Part shown: positions 27,306-36,159 of the stretch, one piece after another
Layout of the letters: every line of letters starts with the position of its first letter
Position numbering within the stretch: the stretch's first letter is position 1
Source: Bradyrhizobium sp. AZCC 1719
Lineage (GTDB): Bacteria; Pseudomonadota; Alphaproteobacteria; Rhizobiales; Xanthobacteraceae
DNA length: 64,000 nt
Direction: 5' to 3'
Assembly (NCBI RefSeq): GCF_036924525.1
Contig: NZ_JAZHRU010000001.1
Location: 3,129,001 to 3,193,000, forward strand
Position numbers and translations under genes: made by a program
Notes under the pieces: generated by a model
Database searches by the model: none
The model's input: only the letters and a program-made list of their open reading frames with translations
What the model was told of the DNA's origin: nothing

Positions 27306-27348
27306 TGCGACACGATTTCGAGTTGGGCCGCGGCGAATTGAGGTCCGG

Positions 27349-28701
27349 CTACGACAGGCGCATATCCAGAAGCCGCCGCCCTTCGGTCTTCAGCAGTTTC
27401 TTCACCGCACTTGATGCGGCGATCTCGCCCTGGTTGGCGTAGGCCTCATGGTTCTTCTCGATGTCCTCGAGCCGGTAGAGGTAATTGACCATGACCCCGG
27501 CAGATTCCCGCAGGCCCTTGGGCGAGAGGTCGCCGAGCCAGTCGATCTTCTCCAGCCGTGCGCCGTTGCCGATGTGGAAGCGGGCCACCGAATCGACCAG
27601 CCGGCCCTTCGGTGTGCGGGCTTTCAGGAAATAGTGCGCCGCCAGCGGCTCCAGCACGGTGCGCAATTGCGCGGTCAGTTCGTCATTCTCGAACCAGTCC
27701 GGCTTGTCGAGGCTTTCGAGCAGTATCCGCTCCTCGTCGCTGACAGGAACATCGTCGGCCTGTTTCAGCCATTGCATGAAGCCCGGCACCGGCGACAGCG
27801 TGATGAAGGTGTCGAGCTTCGGCAGTTCGCGCCGCAACTCCTCGACCACCTGCTTGATCAGGAAGCTGCCGAAGGAAATGCCGCCAAGCCCTTTCTGCGT
27901 ATTCGAGATCGAATAGAACACGGCGGTGCGCGCGCGTTCGACCGGCACCGGCTGCCGCTCGGCGGCGAGCAACGGTGCGATCGCGGTCGGAATCGTCTCG
28001 GTCAGCGCGACCTCGACGAAGATCAGCGGTTCGTCGTTGAGCTGCGGATGGAAGAAGGCGTAGCAACGCCGGTCGACGGGATCGATGCGGCGGCGCAAAT
28101 CGTTCCAGTCGCGGATTTCGTGCACGGCTTCATAGCGAATGATCTGTTCAAGAATATTGGCCGGCGTCGACCAGTCTATCCTCCGCAGCACGAGAAATCC
28201 CCTGTTGAACCAAGAAGACAGCAAATGCACCACGTCGCGGTCGAGCGCGGCCAGATCCTTGTTGCCCTTCATCAGGGAAAGCAGGTCGGCGCGCATCGCC
28301 ACCAGTTCGCTGGTGCCGCCGGGCGCACGGTTAAGGCGGCGGATCAATTCCTGCCGCCGCGGCTCGGAAGCAAAATGAAGATCGCTGGCATCGCTGTCGT
28401 TCGGCTGGCTGCGCCAGCTCTCGATCGCCTGCGACAGCTTCTCGCGGTCTGGGCCGAAGTTGCGGGCCAGCGTTTCGAAGAAGGTGACGCGGCCGGCCGC
28501 GTCGAGATCGTGGTAGCGATCGAGCACCTCGCGCGCCATCGCGGTGCCGGAGGCTTCGCCGCGGCCCGACAGCAGCGCTTCACATAACTCGATCAGCTCC
28601 GAAGCGTCCTGGCCGTTGTCGGACGGTCCGGCCCGCCGCAGCAGTGTACGGCCGCGTTCTGATATCGTCGCGAGAAGATCGGAGAAAAAGGCATTGGCCA
28701 T
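27349..28701 (-). CDS. mcd: Malonyl-CoA decarboxylase
   Basis: 450 residues. It shows the N-terminal helical domain and the GNAT-fold C-terminal domain. Hallmark stretches are VFYSISNTQKGLGGISFGSF, FITLSPVPGFMQWL and LAAHYFLKA, which supply the Ser and His catalytic residues. It converts malonyl-CoA to acetyl-CoA. It usually sits with matB/matC in rhizobia; neither is adjacent here. No ribosome site is obvious before the ATG at 28701. Confidence 0.93.
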   Translation of the reverse strand: MANAFFSDLLATISERGRTLLRRAGPSDNGQDASELIELCEALLSGRGEASGTAMAREVLDRYHDLDAAGRVTFFETLARNFGPDREKLSQAIESWRSQPNDSDASDLHFASEPRRQELIRRLNRAPGGTSELVAMRADLLSLMKGNKDLAALDRDVVHLLSSWFNRGFLVLRRIDWSTPANILEQIIRYEAVHEIRDWNDLRRRIDPVDRRCYAFFHPQLNDEPLIFVEVALTETIPTAIAPLLAAERQPVPVERARTAVFYSISNTQKGLGGISFGSFLIKQVVEELRRELPKLDTFITLSPVPGFMQWLKQADDVPVSDEERILLESLDKPDWFENDELTAQLRTVLEPLAAHYFLKARTPKGRLVDSVARFHIGNGARLEKIDWLGDLSPKGLRESAGVMVNYLYRLEDIEKNHEAYANQGEIAASSAVKKLLKTEGRRLLDMRLS

Positions 28702-28786
28702 GTGGCGGGTCGAATCCAGCGGGGGTTTTGCGGAATCTTACATCGGATTTAGGTCGGTGCCGATCACAATCAAGAAGTACAGGTCG

Positions 28787-28925
28787 TCATACCCCGCCAC
28801 CGGGTCTCGCCTTCGGCGAGCCCGATGACAGGCTCCTGCGGGGTACCCAGCACGCCGCGGCCTATCGATTGATCATCGCCGCTTCTGGAATACTGGATTA
28901 CCCCGCTTCGCTGACAATGACGACA
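28787..28925. repeat. Dispersed palindromic repeat (CCCCGC family)
   Basis: The ends GTCATACCCCGCC and CAATGACGAC enclose internal GCGGGGTACCCAGC and ATACTGGATTACCCCGC. It is related to the element at 41074. It lies between the decarboxylase and AraC genes. Confidence 0.7.
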
Positions 28926-28941
28926 ATACAATGTCACCGCC

Positions 28942-29751
28942 TCATTCCTTCCCGGCGAATTCCGTCGGCGTTTTGCCGGTAACCTGCCGGAAAGCATGAG
29001 AAAACGCCGGCACGCTGGCATAGCCCAAATCCGAGGCAAGCTGCTTGACGGACACGCCGGCATCCGTGGAGAGCTTCTCGATCGCCGCTGCAATCCGGGC
29101 GCGCTGGCACCAGCTCTTGAAGCTTAACTGCGTCTCCGACGAGAACAGCCGCGACAGCGTCCGCACCGAGGTGCCGACCTCGCGCGCCAGCGTTTCGATC
29201 TCATGGTCGCCGGTCGGGTCCGTCAGCACGATATCCGCGGCGCGCCGGCAGCGCGGCTCGCGCGGCAGCGGGATGAAGGTCGCCGAATCTTCGGCCTGGT
29301 CGAGCTCCATCATGGCCAGTCGCAGCAGAAGCTCGGTTCGCTCGCGATCGCCGCGATCGTCGAACAAAGCCAGGATGGTCTGATGCAGGAGCGGCGACAC
29401 CCGCACCACGAATTCCGCATCCAGGCTGTGGCTGCGCACTTCGCGCTGCAGCCAGTTGAGTTCGAAATAGAGCGTCCGCATCTCGATATCGGCGAGCACG
29501 TCGATCGCATGCTCCGATAGCGCGGGCACCCACACCGCACGGTCCGGCGGCACCAGCCAGCGACCCTTTGGCGTCGTCACCTGCATGGTGCCCTTCGCCG
29601 CGTACACCAGTTGCGCCTCGCGGTGCATGTGGGTGTCGAGCCGGACGCCCTTCCGGTAGCTGTTCGCGATCATGTGGATGCCGTCGCCGGTCGAGATGCG
29701 GCGCCCGATAATGGCGGCAATTGGCTTTTCGGCGATATTCATTGGCGACAT
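28942..29751 (-). CDS. AraC-family regulator with cupin N-terminus
   Basis: 269 residues. The N-terminal cupin is seen in LDTHMHREAQLVYAAKGTMQV. The C-terminal HTH has TDPTGDHEIETLAREVGTSVRTLSRLF and the final LASDLGYASVPAFSHAFRQVTG. It is divergent from an MFS transporter 59 bp away, so it probably controls that gene. The ATG at 29751 or 29742 could both start it. The ligand is unknown. Confidence 0.9.
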   Translation of the reverse strand: MSPMNIAEKPIAAIIGRRISTGDGIHMIANSYRKGVRLDTHMHREAQLVYAAKGTMQVTTPKGRWLVPPDRAVWVPALSEHAIDVLADIEMRTLYFELNWLQREVRSHSLDAEFVVRVSPLLHQTILALFDDRGDRERTELLLRLAMMELDQAEDSATFIPLPREPRCRRAADIVLTDPTGDHEIETLAREVGTSVRTLSRLFSSETQLSFKSWCQRARIAAAIEKLSTDAGVSVKQLASDLGYASVPAFSHAFRQVTGKTPTEFAGKE

Positions 29752-29810
29752 CCCGTCAGGACAACCCCGTATAACCTATTTCGGAAAATTGCGGGATTCG
29801 GGAATCGACC

Positions 29811-31016
29811 ATGAACAGCCCAAGGAAAAGCTCAAGGAACAGCCCAAGCCGGGTGATCACTTTCGTCAACGCCGCCCACTTCATCGACCACTATTCGATG
29901 CTGATCTTCGCCGCCGCCGTCATCATCATGGGCCCGGCGCTCGGCGTGGCCTATTCGGAGCTGTTGCCTTACGCCACCCCGGGCTTCGTTGCCTTCGGCG
30001 CGGGCTCGCTCGTCACCGGCTGGCTCGGCGACCGCTGGAGCCGGCGCCACATGATGGTGATATTTTTCCTCGGCATCGGCGCCTCGATGATCGCCGTCGG
30101 CTTCGTGCAAACGCCCTTACAACTCGGCGCGGCGCTGCTGGCGATCGGCCTGTTCGCCTCGATCTATCATCCGGTCGGCACCGCGATGATCGTGTCCTAT
30201 GCCGATAAACTCGGCCGCGAAATGGGCCTGAACGGCGTCTGGGGCAATCTCGGCGTGGCGTCCTCGGCGCTGGTCACCGGCGTGATCGGGCAATATCTCG
30301 GCTGGCGCTGGGCCTTCATCGCGCCGGGAATCGTCACGATCCTGATCGGCGTGGCCTTTGCGCTGATGGTGGTGCACGAGGACCGAACCGGCACCAGGCA
30401 GGCCGCAGCGCAGGCGCGGGTGGCGAAAGAAGACATGTGGCGGGTGTTTTTGGCGCTTTTGATCGTGGTGATCGCGATATCCACGACGTTCAACGCCATC
30501 ACGGTCGCGATGCCGAAACTGTTCGCCGAGCGGCTGGCCGGCCTGACCAACAGTCCGGCCCTGCTCGGGGTGATCGCGGCCGGCGTCTATGTGTTCGGCG
30601 CGATGACGCAATATACCATCGGCAAGCTGATCGACCATTATTCGCTGAAGGCCGTGATGCTGCCGCTGTCGTTCTTGCTGGCGCCGTTCATGTATTTTGC
30701 GGCGACGCTGTCGAACCTGCCGCTGATCATCGCTTCCATCGGCATCGTGATGGGTGCGTTCGGCCAGGTCACCGTCAACGACGCCATGGTCGGCAAGTAC
30801 ACCACCGAGGAATGGCGCTCGCGCGCTTATTCGGTGCGCTACTTCGTCGGCTTCACCGCGGCCGGCGCCTCTGTCGGCCTGGTGGCGTGGCTTTACGAAA
30901 AGGGCGGCTTCGTCACCATGCTGCAGGCGTTCGGCGCGCTGTGCCTTTTGGTGATCGTAGCAGCGATCATCCTGCCGCGGGAGATCAAGGTGCCGGCGGC
31001 GCAAACCGCGCCGTGA
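29811..31016 (+). CDS. MFS transporter
   Basis: 401 residues with twelve hydrophobic segments. It carries the loop 2-3 motif GWLGDRWSRRHMM and FINAAHF-like FVNAAHFIDHYSM at the N-terminus, a variant common in rhizobial DHA-type exporters. It is divergent from and probably regulated by the AraC protein at 28942-29751. The substrate is unknown. No linked enzyme gene is on this strand. Confidence 0.9.
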   Translation: MNSPRKSSRNSPSRVITFVNAAHFIDHYSMLIFAAAVIIMGPALGVAYSELLPYATPGFVAFGAGSLVTGWLGDRWSRRHMMVIFFLGIGASMIAVGFVQTPLQLGAALLAIGLFASIYHPVGTAMIVSYADKLGREMGLNGVWGNLGVASSALVTGVIGQYLGWRWAFIAPGIVTILIGVAFALMVVHEDRTGTRQAAAQARVAKEDMWRVFLALLIVVIAISTTFNAITVAMPKLFAERLAGLTNSPALLGVIAAGVYVFGAMTQYTIGKLIDHYSLKAVMLPLSFLLAPFMYFAATLSNLPLIIASIGIVMGAFGQVTVNDAMVGKYTTEEWRSRAYSVRYFVGFTAAGASVGLVAWLYEKGGFVTMLQAFGALCLLVIVAAIILPREIKVPAAQTAP

Positions 31017-31204
31017 AATCACTAATCATTTGATCATGCACCACTTTCCGTTATGGAAGGGCGGGCACGAGGCCGGCATGACGAACGGAGGTACTGGTGC
31101 TTGCGACCCGCGACGATTTGCTGCGGCGCAATAGCTCCGCTGTGCGGCCGTGAACTCAAACAGAACACTTGACCATCGCCACCCTCCTTGTGTGAGGTGA
31201 GCGC

Positions 31205-31621
31205 ATGACCCGAATCCGGTTTTTCCTGTTCATCATTGCGATATTTATGCCTTCGCTGGCGACGGCGCAGACCATGAAATTCGAGGAGGCCGCGGCCATG
31301 CTGGCCGCGAGCTGCGGCAAGGACATCGATGACAATTGCCGCGGCGTCAATCTCGACGCGACGCGCCTGAAGGAGTGCCTGGGTCGCAACCAGGACGTAG
31401 TGTCGGCGAAGTGCAAGACCGATTATCCCCAGGCCCTCGGCGCCATCCAGCAGCGCATTACCGCGCGCACCTCCCTTGTGAGACTGTGCAATTGGGAATT
31501 GAACAAGTTTTGCGGCGAGGTTCGCCAGGATCCCGTCAAGGGACTGCAATGTCTGCTGGAATCCACCAAGAAGGCGACCCCGAACTGCAACAAGGCGATC
31601 AGCGCCGCGGGGTATCACTGA
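31205..31621 (+). CDS. Exported protein with cysteine-rich repeats
   Basis: 138 residues with a signal peptide to about ATAQ. The mature domain contains repeated Cys-rich stretches: ASCGKDIDDNCRGVN, LKECL, SAKCKTDY, VRLCNWELNKFCGEV and GLQCLLESTKKATPNCNK. The pairs spaced like the GLG1-type cysteine-rich repeat (CxxxL...C) suggest disulfide bridges. Its function is unknown. GAGGTGAG precedes the ATG. The next gene starts one base inside its stop codon. Confidence 0.8.
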   Translation: MTRIRFFLFIIAIFMPSLATAQTMKFEEAAAMLAASCGKDIDDNCRGVNLDATRLKECLGRNQDVVSAKCKTDYPQALGAIQQRITARTSLVRLCNWELNKFCGEVRQDPVKGLQCLLESTKKATPNCNKAISAAGYH

Positions 31622-32283
31622 TGCTTGGGGGAGAAAAGCTGTGCGGCATCGGTCTCGCGCTTTCCGCCCTGGCGCTGTTTGCCTTGCCGATGGCAGCGAG
31701 CCGGGCGCAGACCGCCATGTCGAGCGGGGACATCATTGAGAAGCTTGCCGTCGAAGCCGAGTCGGATATCGACCTGGCTGCGTTGCGCCAGCAGGCAGCC
31801 GACCGCATCAAGGCGAGAGCGGACGCCCAGCCGCAGAAGCGCCCGCCGATTGCGCCGCAACTGACGAAACTGCCGCAAATCCGTGTCGACGTCGTGTTCG
31901 ACCAGGATTCCTCCCTGATCCGACCGGCCTCCTATCAGACCATCGGCAGCATCGCGGATGCGCTCACAGATCCGAAGACGCGGCCCTATCGCTATCTGAT
32001 CGTCGATCACGTCGAATCCGCCGGAAGGCGCGACCACAATCTGATCCTGAGCCAGCGGCGCGCCGAATCGATCCGCGACGTTCTGGTGAACACCTTCAAG
32101 GTATCGCCCAAACGACTTCAGGCGCTTGGTTTAGGCGAGGAACAGTTGCAGGATGTCAATCGTCCGGCGTCATCAGCCAATGCGCGCGTCCAGATCATGG
32201 CGATCGGCAAGTTCGAAACGGCCGAGCCGGCAACGCCGGCTGCGGCTCCAAAAGGCGCCGCTGCGGCAAAAAAGAAGCGCTGA
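31621..32283 (+). CDS. Exported OmpA-like peptidoglycan-associated protein
   Basis: 220 residues with a signal peptide (MLGGEKLCGIGLALSALALF). The C-terminal OmpA-like domain has the core VDVVFDQDSSLIRPASYQTIG, SAGRRDHNLILSQRRAESIRDVL and a Pro/Ala/Lys tail. The OmpA arginine that binds peptidoglycan lies in the SQRRA block. It starts in the TGATG that ends the Cys-rich gene (1-bp overlap), so the two are coupled and may act together in the envelope. Confidence 0.85.
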   Translation: MLGGEKLCGIGLALSALALFALPMAASRAQTAMSSGDIIEKLAVEAESDIDLAALRQQAADRIKARADAQPQKRPPIAPQLTKLPQIRVDVVFDQDSSLIRPASYQTIGSIADALTDPKTRPYRYLIVDHVESAGRRDHNLILSQRRAESIRDVLVNTFKVSPKRLQALGLGEEQLQDVNRPASSANARVQIMAIGKFETAEPATPAAAPKGAAAAKKKR

Positions 32284-32339
32284 TCATCCGTGAATGGGGT
32301 GAGCGCGACGCCAGCGATCGGCTGGGGAAGGAGCTCCCG

Positions 32340-33143
32340 ATGTTCAATCAACTCTCGCCGGCAACGGCCGGTTTCTTGCTGGGATTGACAGTGATGATGA
32401 CGATGCCCGCTGCAGCGGATGCCTTGAAGGATGAGATTGCGCCGACCGGCAAGCTGCGGGTGGCGATCGCGATCAGTCCGGCCGGCGGCGCGTTCTGGTC
32501 GACCAGGACCGAAACCGGCTATGCCGGCGTGCCGGTCGATCTCGGCAAGGCGATGGCGGAGCAACTCGGTGTTCCCGTCGAATATGTCGCGCACAACAAT
32601 TCCGGGCAGATCGTCGACGCGGCGTCGAAGGGCACCTGGGACATCACCTTCCTGCCGAAGGATCCGGAACGCGAGGGCAGGATGTCGTTCGGACCGATCT
32701 ATGAGGTGTCGGATGCGACCTACATCGTCAAGCCTGGCTCGACGGTCACGAATTTCGCAACACTCGATCAACCCGGGATCAAGGTCGCGGCGGTCAACAA
32801 TACAACCACGATGCGCGGTGCGATCGCGCATTTGAAGAACGCCAAAGTCACGGGCTACCAGACCTACGACGAAATCTTCGGCCTGCTCAAGAATGGCGAG
32901 ATCGACGCGTTCGCGCTGTCGCGCGATCAGCTCAACGCGATGGCAAGGAGGATTCCGGGCACGCGCGTGCTGGATGAAACCTTCAAGCAGACCGTGACGG
33001 CGGTGGCAGTGCCGTCCAATCATCCGCTGTCGCTGGCGTTTGCGGTCAAGTTCCTGAACGAAGCGATCTCCAACGGCACGCTGCGCAAGGCCTATGACAA
33101 TAACGGCCTGAAGGAGCGGCCGGTGCGAACGCAGACGAAATAG
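32340..33143 (+). CDS. ABC transporter substrate-binding protein (SBP family 3)
   Basis: 267 residues, signal peptide to about AAADA. It shows the two-lobe amino-acid-binding pattern LRVAIAISPAG, GYAGVPVDLGKAMAEQLGVP, WDITFLPKDPEREGRMSF and AAVNNTTTMRGAIAHLKNA. AAGGAG precedes the ATG. No permease or ATPase is adjacent, so this is an orphan binding protein. Confidence 0.87.
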   Translation: MFNQLSPATAGFLLGLTVMMTMPAAADALKDEIAPTGKLRVAIAISPAGGAFWSTRTETGYAGVPVDLGKAMAEQLGVPVEYVAHNNSGQIVDAASKGTWDITFLPKDPEREGRMSFGPIYEVSDATYIVKPGSTVTNFATLDQPGIKVAAVNNTTTMRGAIAHLKNAKVTGYQTYDEIFGLLKNGEIDAFALSRDQLNAMARRIPGTRVLDETFKQTVTAVAVPSNHPLSLAFAVKFLNEAISNGTLRKAYDNNGLKERPVRTQTK

Positions 33144-33194
33144 GCCGTGTACGCACAAACTTGGTGGCGTGACGCGACGAGGATCATGTCACGC

Positions 33195-33258
33195 TTTGCC
33201 CCGTGAGCGACCAAGCTCGCGCGGCGGCGCAATATATCGCGAAGGGCCACTAGCGGAC
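33195..33258. repeat. Copy 1 of a roughly 60-bp dispersed repeat
   Basis: The segment begins TTGCCCCGTGAGCG and continues AATATATCGCGAAGGG. It is repeated at 37383-37445 with roughly 85-90% match by eye, and a partial copy lies near 34452. It is non-coding. Confidence 0.75.
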
Positions 33259-33304
33259 AACGCTTAATTATGCGGGGCGCGGCTTACTCAGTTCGCGCCA
33301 CGTC

Positions 33305-33727
33305 CTAATTGCGCGATTGAGCTTGGCGCAACTGGCAAGTGCTGGGAATCCCATCCTCGCGATGAAGGGGATTCAACACGAGCGGTAGACCGAAGCTACT
33401 CTTTGAAACTCCTGCGGGTCGAGGAGGAAATGGCTGAGCGCGTTGAACAGTCATGACTGCCGCTCTGTCAAAATCGGGCAGTCCGCTGCTCTTGACGACG
33501 CGAACGAAAGTCAATGCTCCATCCTTGTCAAAATTAAATCTGACTAAAGCCATTCGTACCCGGCAATCGGCATTTGCCCGGTATGGGTAGACTTTGCTTA
33601 TGTTCAACCTTCGCACAAGCTCCGCCACGTAATCAGCAGGCAGTGTTTGTTTTCTTGCTGCAACGACGTCAGTACATTGAAGCCAAACAAAAGCGATTAC
33701 CAAAACAGTACCGACAATGCGCATCAA
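33305..33727 (-). CDS. Exported protein with TonB C-terminal-like domain
   Basis: 140 residues; signal peptide MMRIVGTVLVIAFVWLQC...AA. The core CRVRMALVRFNFDKDGALTFVRVVKSSGLPDFDRAAVMTVQRAQPFP resembles the TonB C-terminal fold, but the proline-rich linker and transmembrane anchor are absent. The gene has lower GC than its neighbours. It may be a periplasmic TonB-like or TolA-like partner; function unknown. Confidence 0.7.
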   Translation of the reverse strand: MMRIVGTVLVIAFVWLQCTDVVAARKQTLPADYVAELVRRLNISKVYPYRANADCRVRMALVRFNFDKDGALTFVRVVKSSGLPDFDRAAVMTVQRAQPFPPRPAGVSKSSFGLPLVLNPLHREDGIPSTCQLRQAQSRN

Positions 33728-33857
33728 TCCAACCCTTAGTTCCTTCGGTCATACAATCAGAGCTTGCCGAGAGAGGCAAACATTTTCGGAATGGTCAGCC
33801 AAGCCTTAATCACTTTCGACTAATAAGGTGGCCGCTACCACCTTAAGGCGAATCTCA

Positions 33858-34178
33858 ATGGACATGTTGACACGTCCTGCATCGATCACCGGCATCGTGT
33901 TCGGCGTTGTTGCCCTTCTCGCGGTGGGCCTCGGCATCTATTGGCTCTTCAACAAGCAAGCAAGGCTGAAACATCTGGCCGAGCTGAGGAAGCGGCTTGA
34001 TGACCTCAGACCTGCCGATCCTGAATACGGCGCGGTTAGAGCACTTTACACGTCCATGGTCATAGATGCGCACCGCTGGGGCTTTTTTCATTCCGAGACT
34101 GGATCAAGCGACGGTAGCGGGAGCGCCCAACACAGCGGCGACTATCACGATAGTTCTGGCGGGGGCGGAGATCACTAA
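33858..34178 (+). CDS. Small membrane protein with Gly/Ser/His tail
   Basis: About 106 residues. One hydrophobic segment (SITGIVFGVVALLAVGLGIYWLF) is followed by a charged helix and a tail rich in Ser, Gly and His (SSGGGGDH end). AAGGCG precedes the ATG at 33858. No recognisable domain. Composition is A+T-richer than average, consistent with an accessory origin. Confidence 0.5.
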   Translation: MDMLTRPASITGIVFGVVALLAVGLGIYWLFNKQARLKHLAELRKRLDDLRPADPEYGAVRALYTSMVIDAHRWGFFHSETGSSDGSGSAQHSGDYHDSSGGGGDH

Positions 34179-34213
34179 AAAGATCTGCCAATTGATGCGG
34201 CCAATGGTGTGAC

Positions 34214-34432
34214 ATGAAGATCGGGGATCGAGTTGAAGTAGTAGCAGTGCCGGTATCGCTGCCGTCCGGAATGGGCACTCAGGCGTTGTTCGAAGCTTGT
34301 GTAGGTCGCGTCTTTCCTGTTGAGGGCATCGACAACGGGCTTCTGGAGTTGCACGTGGGCGAAGTCGTCGGCGAGAAGAGCTTCACGCACTCCATCTGGA
34401 TTGAACCAGACTGCGTTCGTCTGCGCCCCTGA
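34214..34432 (+). CDS. Small hypothetical protein
   Basis: 72 residues (MKIGDRVEVVAVPVSLPSGM, ending DCVRLRP). The alternating hydrophobic pattern suggests an SH3-like or small beta-barrel fold. Not recognised. It lies in the low-density region between the repeat copies. Confidence 0.5.
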   Translation: MKIGDRVEVVAVPVSLPSGMGTQALFEACVGRVFPVEGIDNGLLELHVGEVVGEKSFTHSIWIEPDCVRLRP

Positions 34433-34451
34433 TGCGGACAAATAACCGGTG

Positions 34452-34486
34452 GGCGCAATATGTCGCGAAGGGTCAATAGCGACAGC
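34452..34486. repeat. Partial copy of the dispersed repeat at 33195/37383
   Basis: GCGCAATATGTCGCGAAGGG followed by TCAATAGCGACAG matches the 3' half of the other two copies. Non-coding. Confidence 0.6.
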
Positions 34487-34717
34487 TCAACTAATCTTAG
34501 ATCAGTTTTACTACACCTAGGCGAGTGATGCCAAATCTGGATTGAGGTGCCCCGTGACGGATGCTGGCTATCATTCTTCTAGCGTTCGCCGTTGGCGCAC
34601 TTTTGGTCGCAGCAATTGGTGCGAGGCGATTTCGATACAACTTTAGCGATTGCGTTGAAAGGAATTTGAGCCGCGGCGTGGTTACCTTGGTCGGATCGCA
34701 ACCGGAGCTGAAGATCG

Positions 34718-35890
34718 ATGCACCGCCGCAATACCCTCGTCGTCGCATGGGTCCTTGGCGCGATGTCGTCAGCATCAGCTGTCGAATGCACTATGGGTCA
34801 GGTTGCGATCGACTCGGCGTCGGTCATCACGCCCTGCGGCGAACGGCTCGCCGCGCATAACTTGTCGGATCGCGACCGCGCACAGGCGCATTTCGTCCGC
34901 GCGCGCGGCTATCACCGCACGCAGCGTCTCAACGAGGCAGCCGAAGACTACCGCGCGGCCTTTGCGCTCGATCCGAAGAACGAGGAAATTCTCATCTCGT
35001 GGTCGAATGTCGATGCGCGTCTGCGGCGCATGGGCGATTGCAAGAGGCGGATCGAGCAGGCTTACGCGATCAATCCGCGGAACCCGCGTGTGCTCAGGGC
35101 GGTCGGAGCGCTGCTGTCGGACGTCGGAGAGAGCGACAAGGCGTTTGAGTTCTACAGCAAGGCAATCGAGGTCGATCCGACCGAGGGATTCGCACTTTAT
35201 TTCCGCGCGCGCGAAAATCGTTTCAAGCGCCGATTCGCCGAGGCGATCGCGGACGCGAGTGCGCTCCTCGCCATTCCGCCGGCCAGGCTTAACGACGCGC
35301 AGGGCTTTCTCGACGCGGACGGGATCGTTCGCGATTTCCGCGTCAAGGCGCTGCTTGAGCTCGCCTACAGCTATGAGGATTCCGGTCGGCTCGATCTTGC
35401 CGAAAAGGAGTACGACGCGGCGGTCGACGTAGGGCGTTCGGCGCCTGCGCTCGCCGCGCGGGCGCATTTCCTCGGCTTCTACGTCCAGCGCAAGGACGAC
35501 GCGCTGCGCGATCTCACCGAGGCGGTGCATAAGGAGCCGCGAAACTACACTGCGCTCTATGCGCTGGGCATTTCACTTGCGGGATTCAAGCGCTTTGAGG
35601 AGGCTTTCGCGGCCTTCGATGCCGCGGTGACGGCGCGCCCGGATTACGCGAGAGGCCTGATCATGCGAGCACGCATGCACCGTCAGTTCGGGCGCACCGA
35701 TGCGGCGGTGCGCGACCTGAAAACGGCGGTCTCGCTGGATCGAAGGGATTTAGACGGGATAAGGGAATTGAACGGGTTGATGAACGCGCTGCGTCACGCC
35801 GGCTACTGGAGCGAGCCGGGGCTGCCGAGCGGACAAACGCGGGAACTCGATGACGCCATGCGTGCCTGCATGATCGATCCCCAATGCTAG
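34718..35890 (+). CDS. Exported TPR-repeat protein
   Basis: 390 residues with a signal peptide (MHRRNTLVVAWVLGAMSSASA). Several TPR-type helical pairs are visible, such as AHFVRARGYHRTQRLNEAAE, FEFYSKAIEVDP, EAVHKEPRNYTALYALGIS and FAAFDAAVTARPDY. Cys pairs occur near the N-terminus (VECTM, VITPCGERL) and at the C-terminus (MRACMIDPQC). It is followed immediately by a Cys-containing small protein and a second TPR protein with a similar C-terminal Cys motif. Function unknown; a periplasmic protein-interaction role is inferred. Confidence 0.85.
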   Translation: MHRRNTLVVAWVLGAMSSASAVECTMGQVAIDSASVITPCGERLAAHNLSDRDRAQAHFVRARGYHRTQRLNEAAEDYRAAFALDPKNEEILISWSNVDARLRRMGDCKRRIEQAYAINPRNPRVLRAVGALLSDVGESDKAFEFYSKAIEVDPTEGFALYFRARENRFKRRFAEAIADASALLAIPPARLNDAQGFLDADGIVRDFRVKALLELAYSYEDSGRLDLAEKEYDAAVDVGRSAPALAARAHFLGFYVQRKDDALRDLTEAVHKEPRNYTALYALGISLAGFKRFEEAFAAFDAAVTARPDYARGLIMRARMHRQFGRTDAAVRDLKTAVSLDRRDLDGIRELNGLMNALRHAGYWSEPGLPSGQTRELDDAMRACMIDPQC

Positions 35891-35901
35891 CCGAGGAAAG
35901 A

Positions 35902-36159
35902 ATGCAAAGCAGAGCCGTACTAGTCGTTGCCTTCCTTGTTTTTTCCAACGCCGCCGCGCTCGCCGAGAGTGGATCGGCCTGCCAATCCACGCCGCGGCCA
36001 CACGCGAGTTCGTGCGGCACAGCGGTTTTCCCAAGCACGCTGCGGAGCGAGAGACCTTTCGCGCAGGCATTCGAACGCGGCTTTTGCCGACGGAAGGCGC
36101 CTCTCTGCACCGGCACGATCAACTACTCCAGTTGGCAACAGTGGGCGTCGAACCAATGA
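35902..36159 (+). CDS. Small exported cysteine-containing protein
   Basis: About 85 residues. Signal peptide MQSRAVLVVAFLVFSNAAALA; the mature part has Cys in SACQS, SSCGT, GFCRRKAPLC. GAGGAAAG precedes this ATG; another ATG at 35884 overlaps the TPR stop. It starts 11 bp after that stop and its own stop overlaps the next start (ATGA). Not recognised. Confidence 0.65.
   Translation: MQSRAVLVVAFLVFSNAAALAESGSACQSTPRPHASSCGTAVFPSTLRSERPFAQAFERGFCRRKAPLCTGTINYSSWQQWASNQ

Noticed and set aside
34561..34860. Membrane-like ORF starting MLAIILLAFAVGALLV
   Set aside because: It overlaps the TPR gene start by over 140 bp and the later part is only a frame-shifted reading of that gene.
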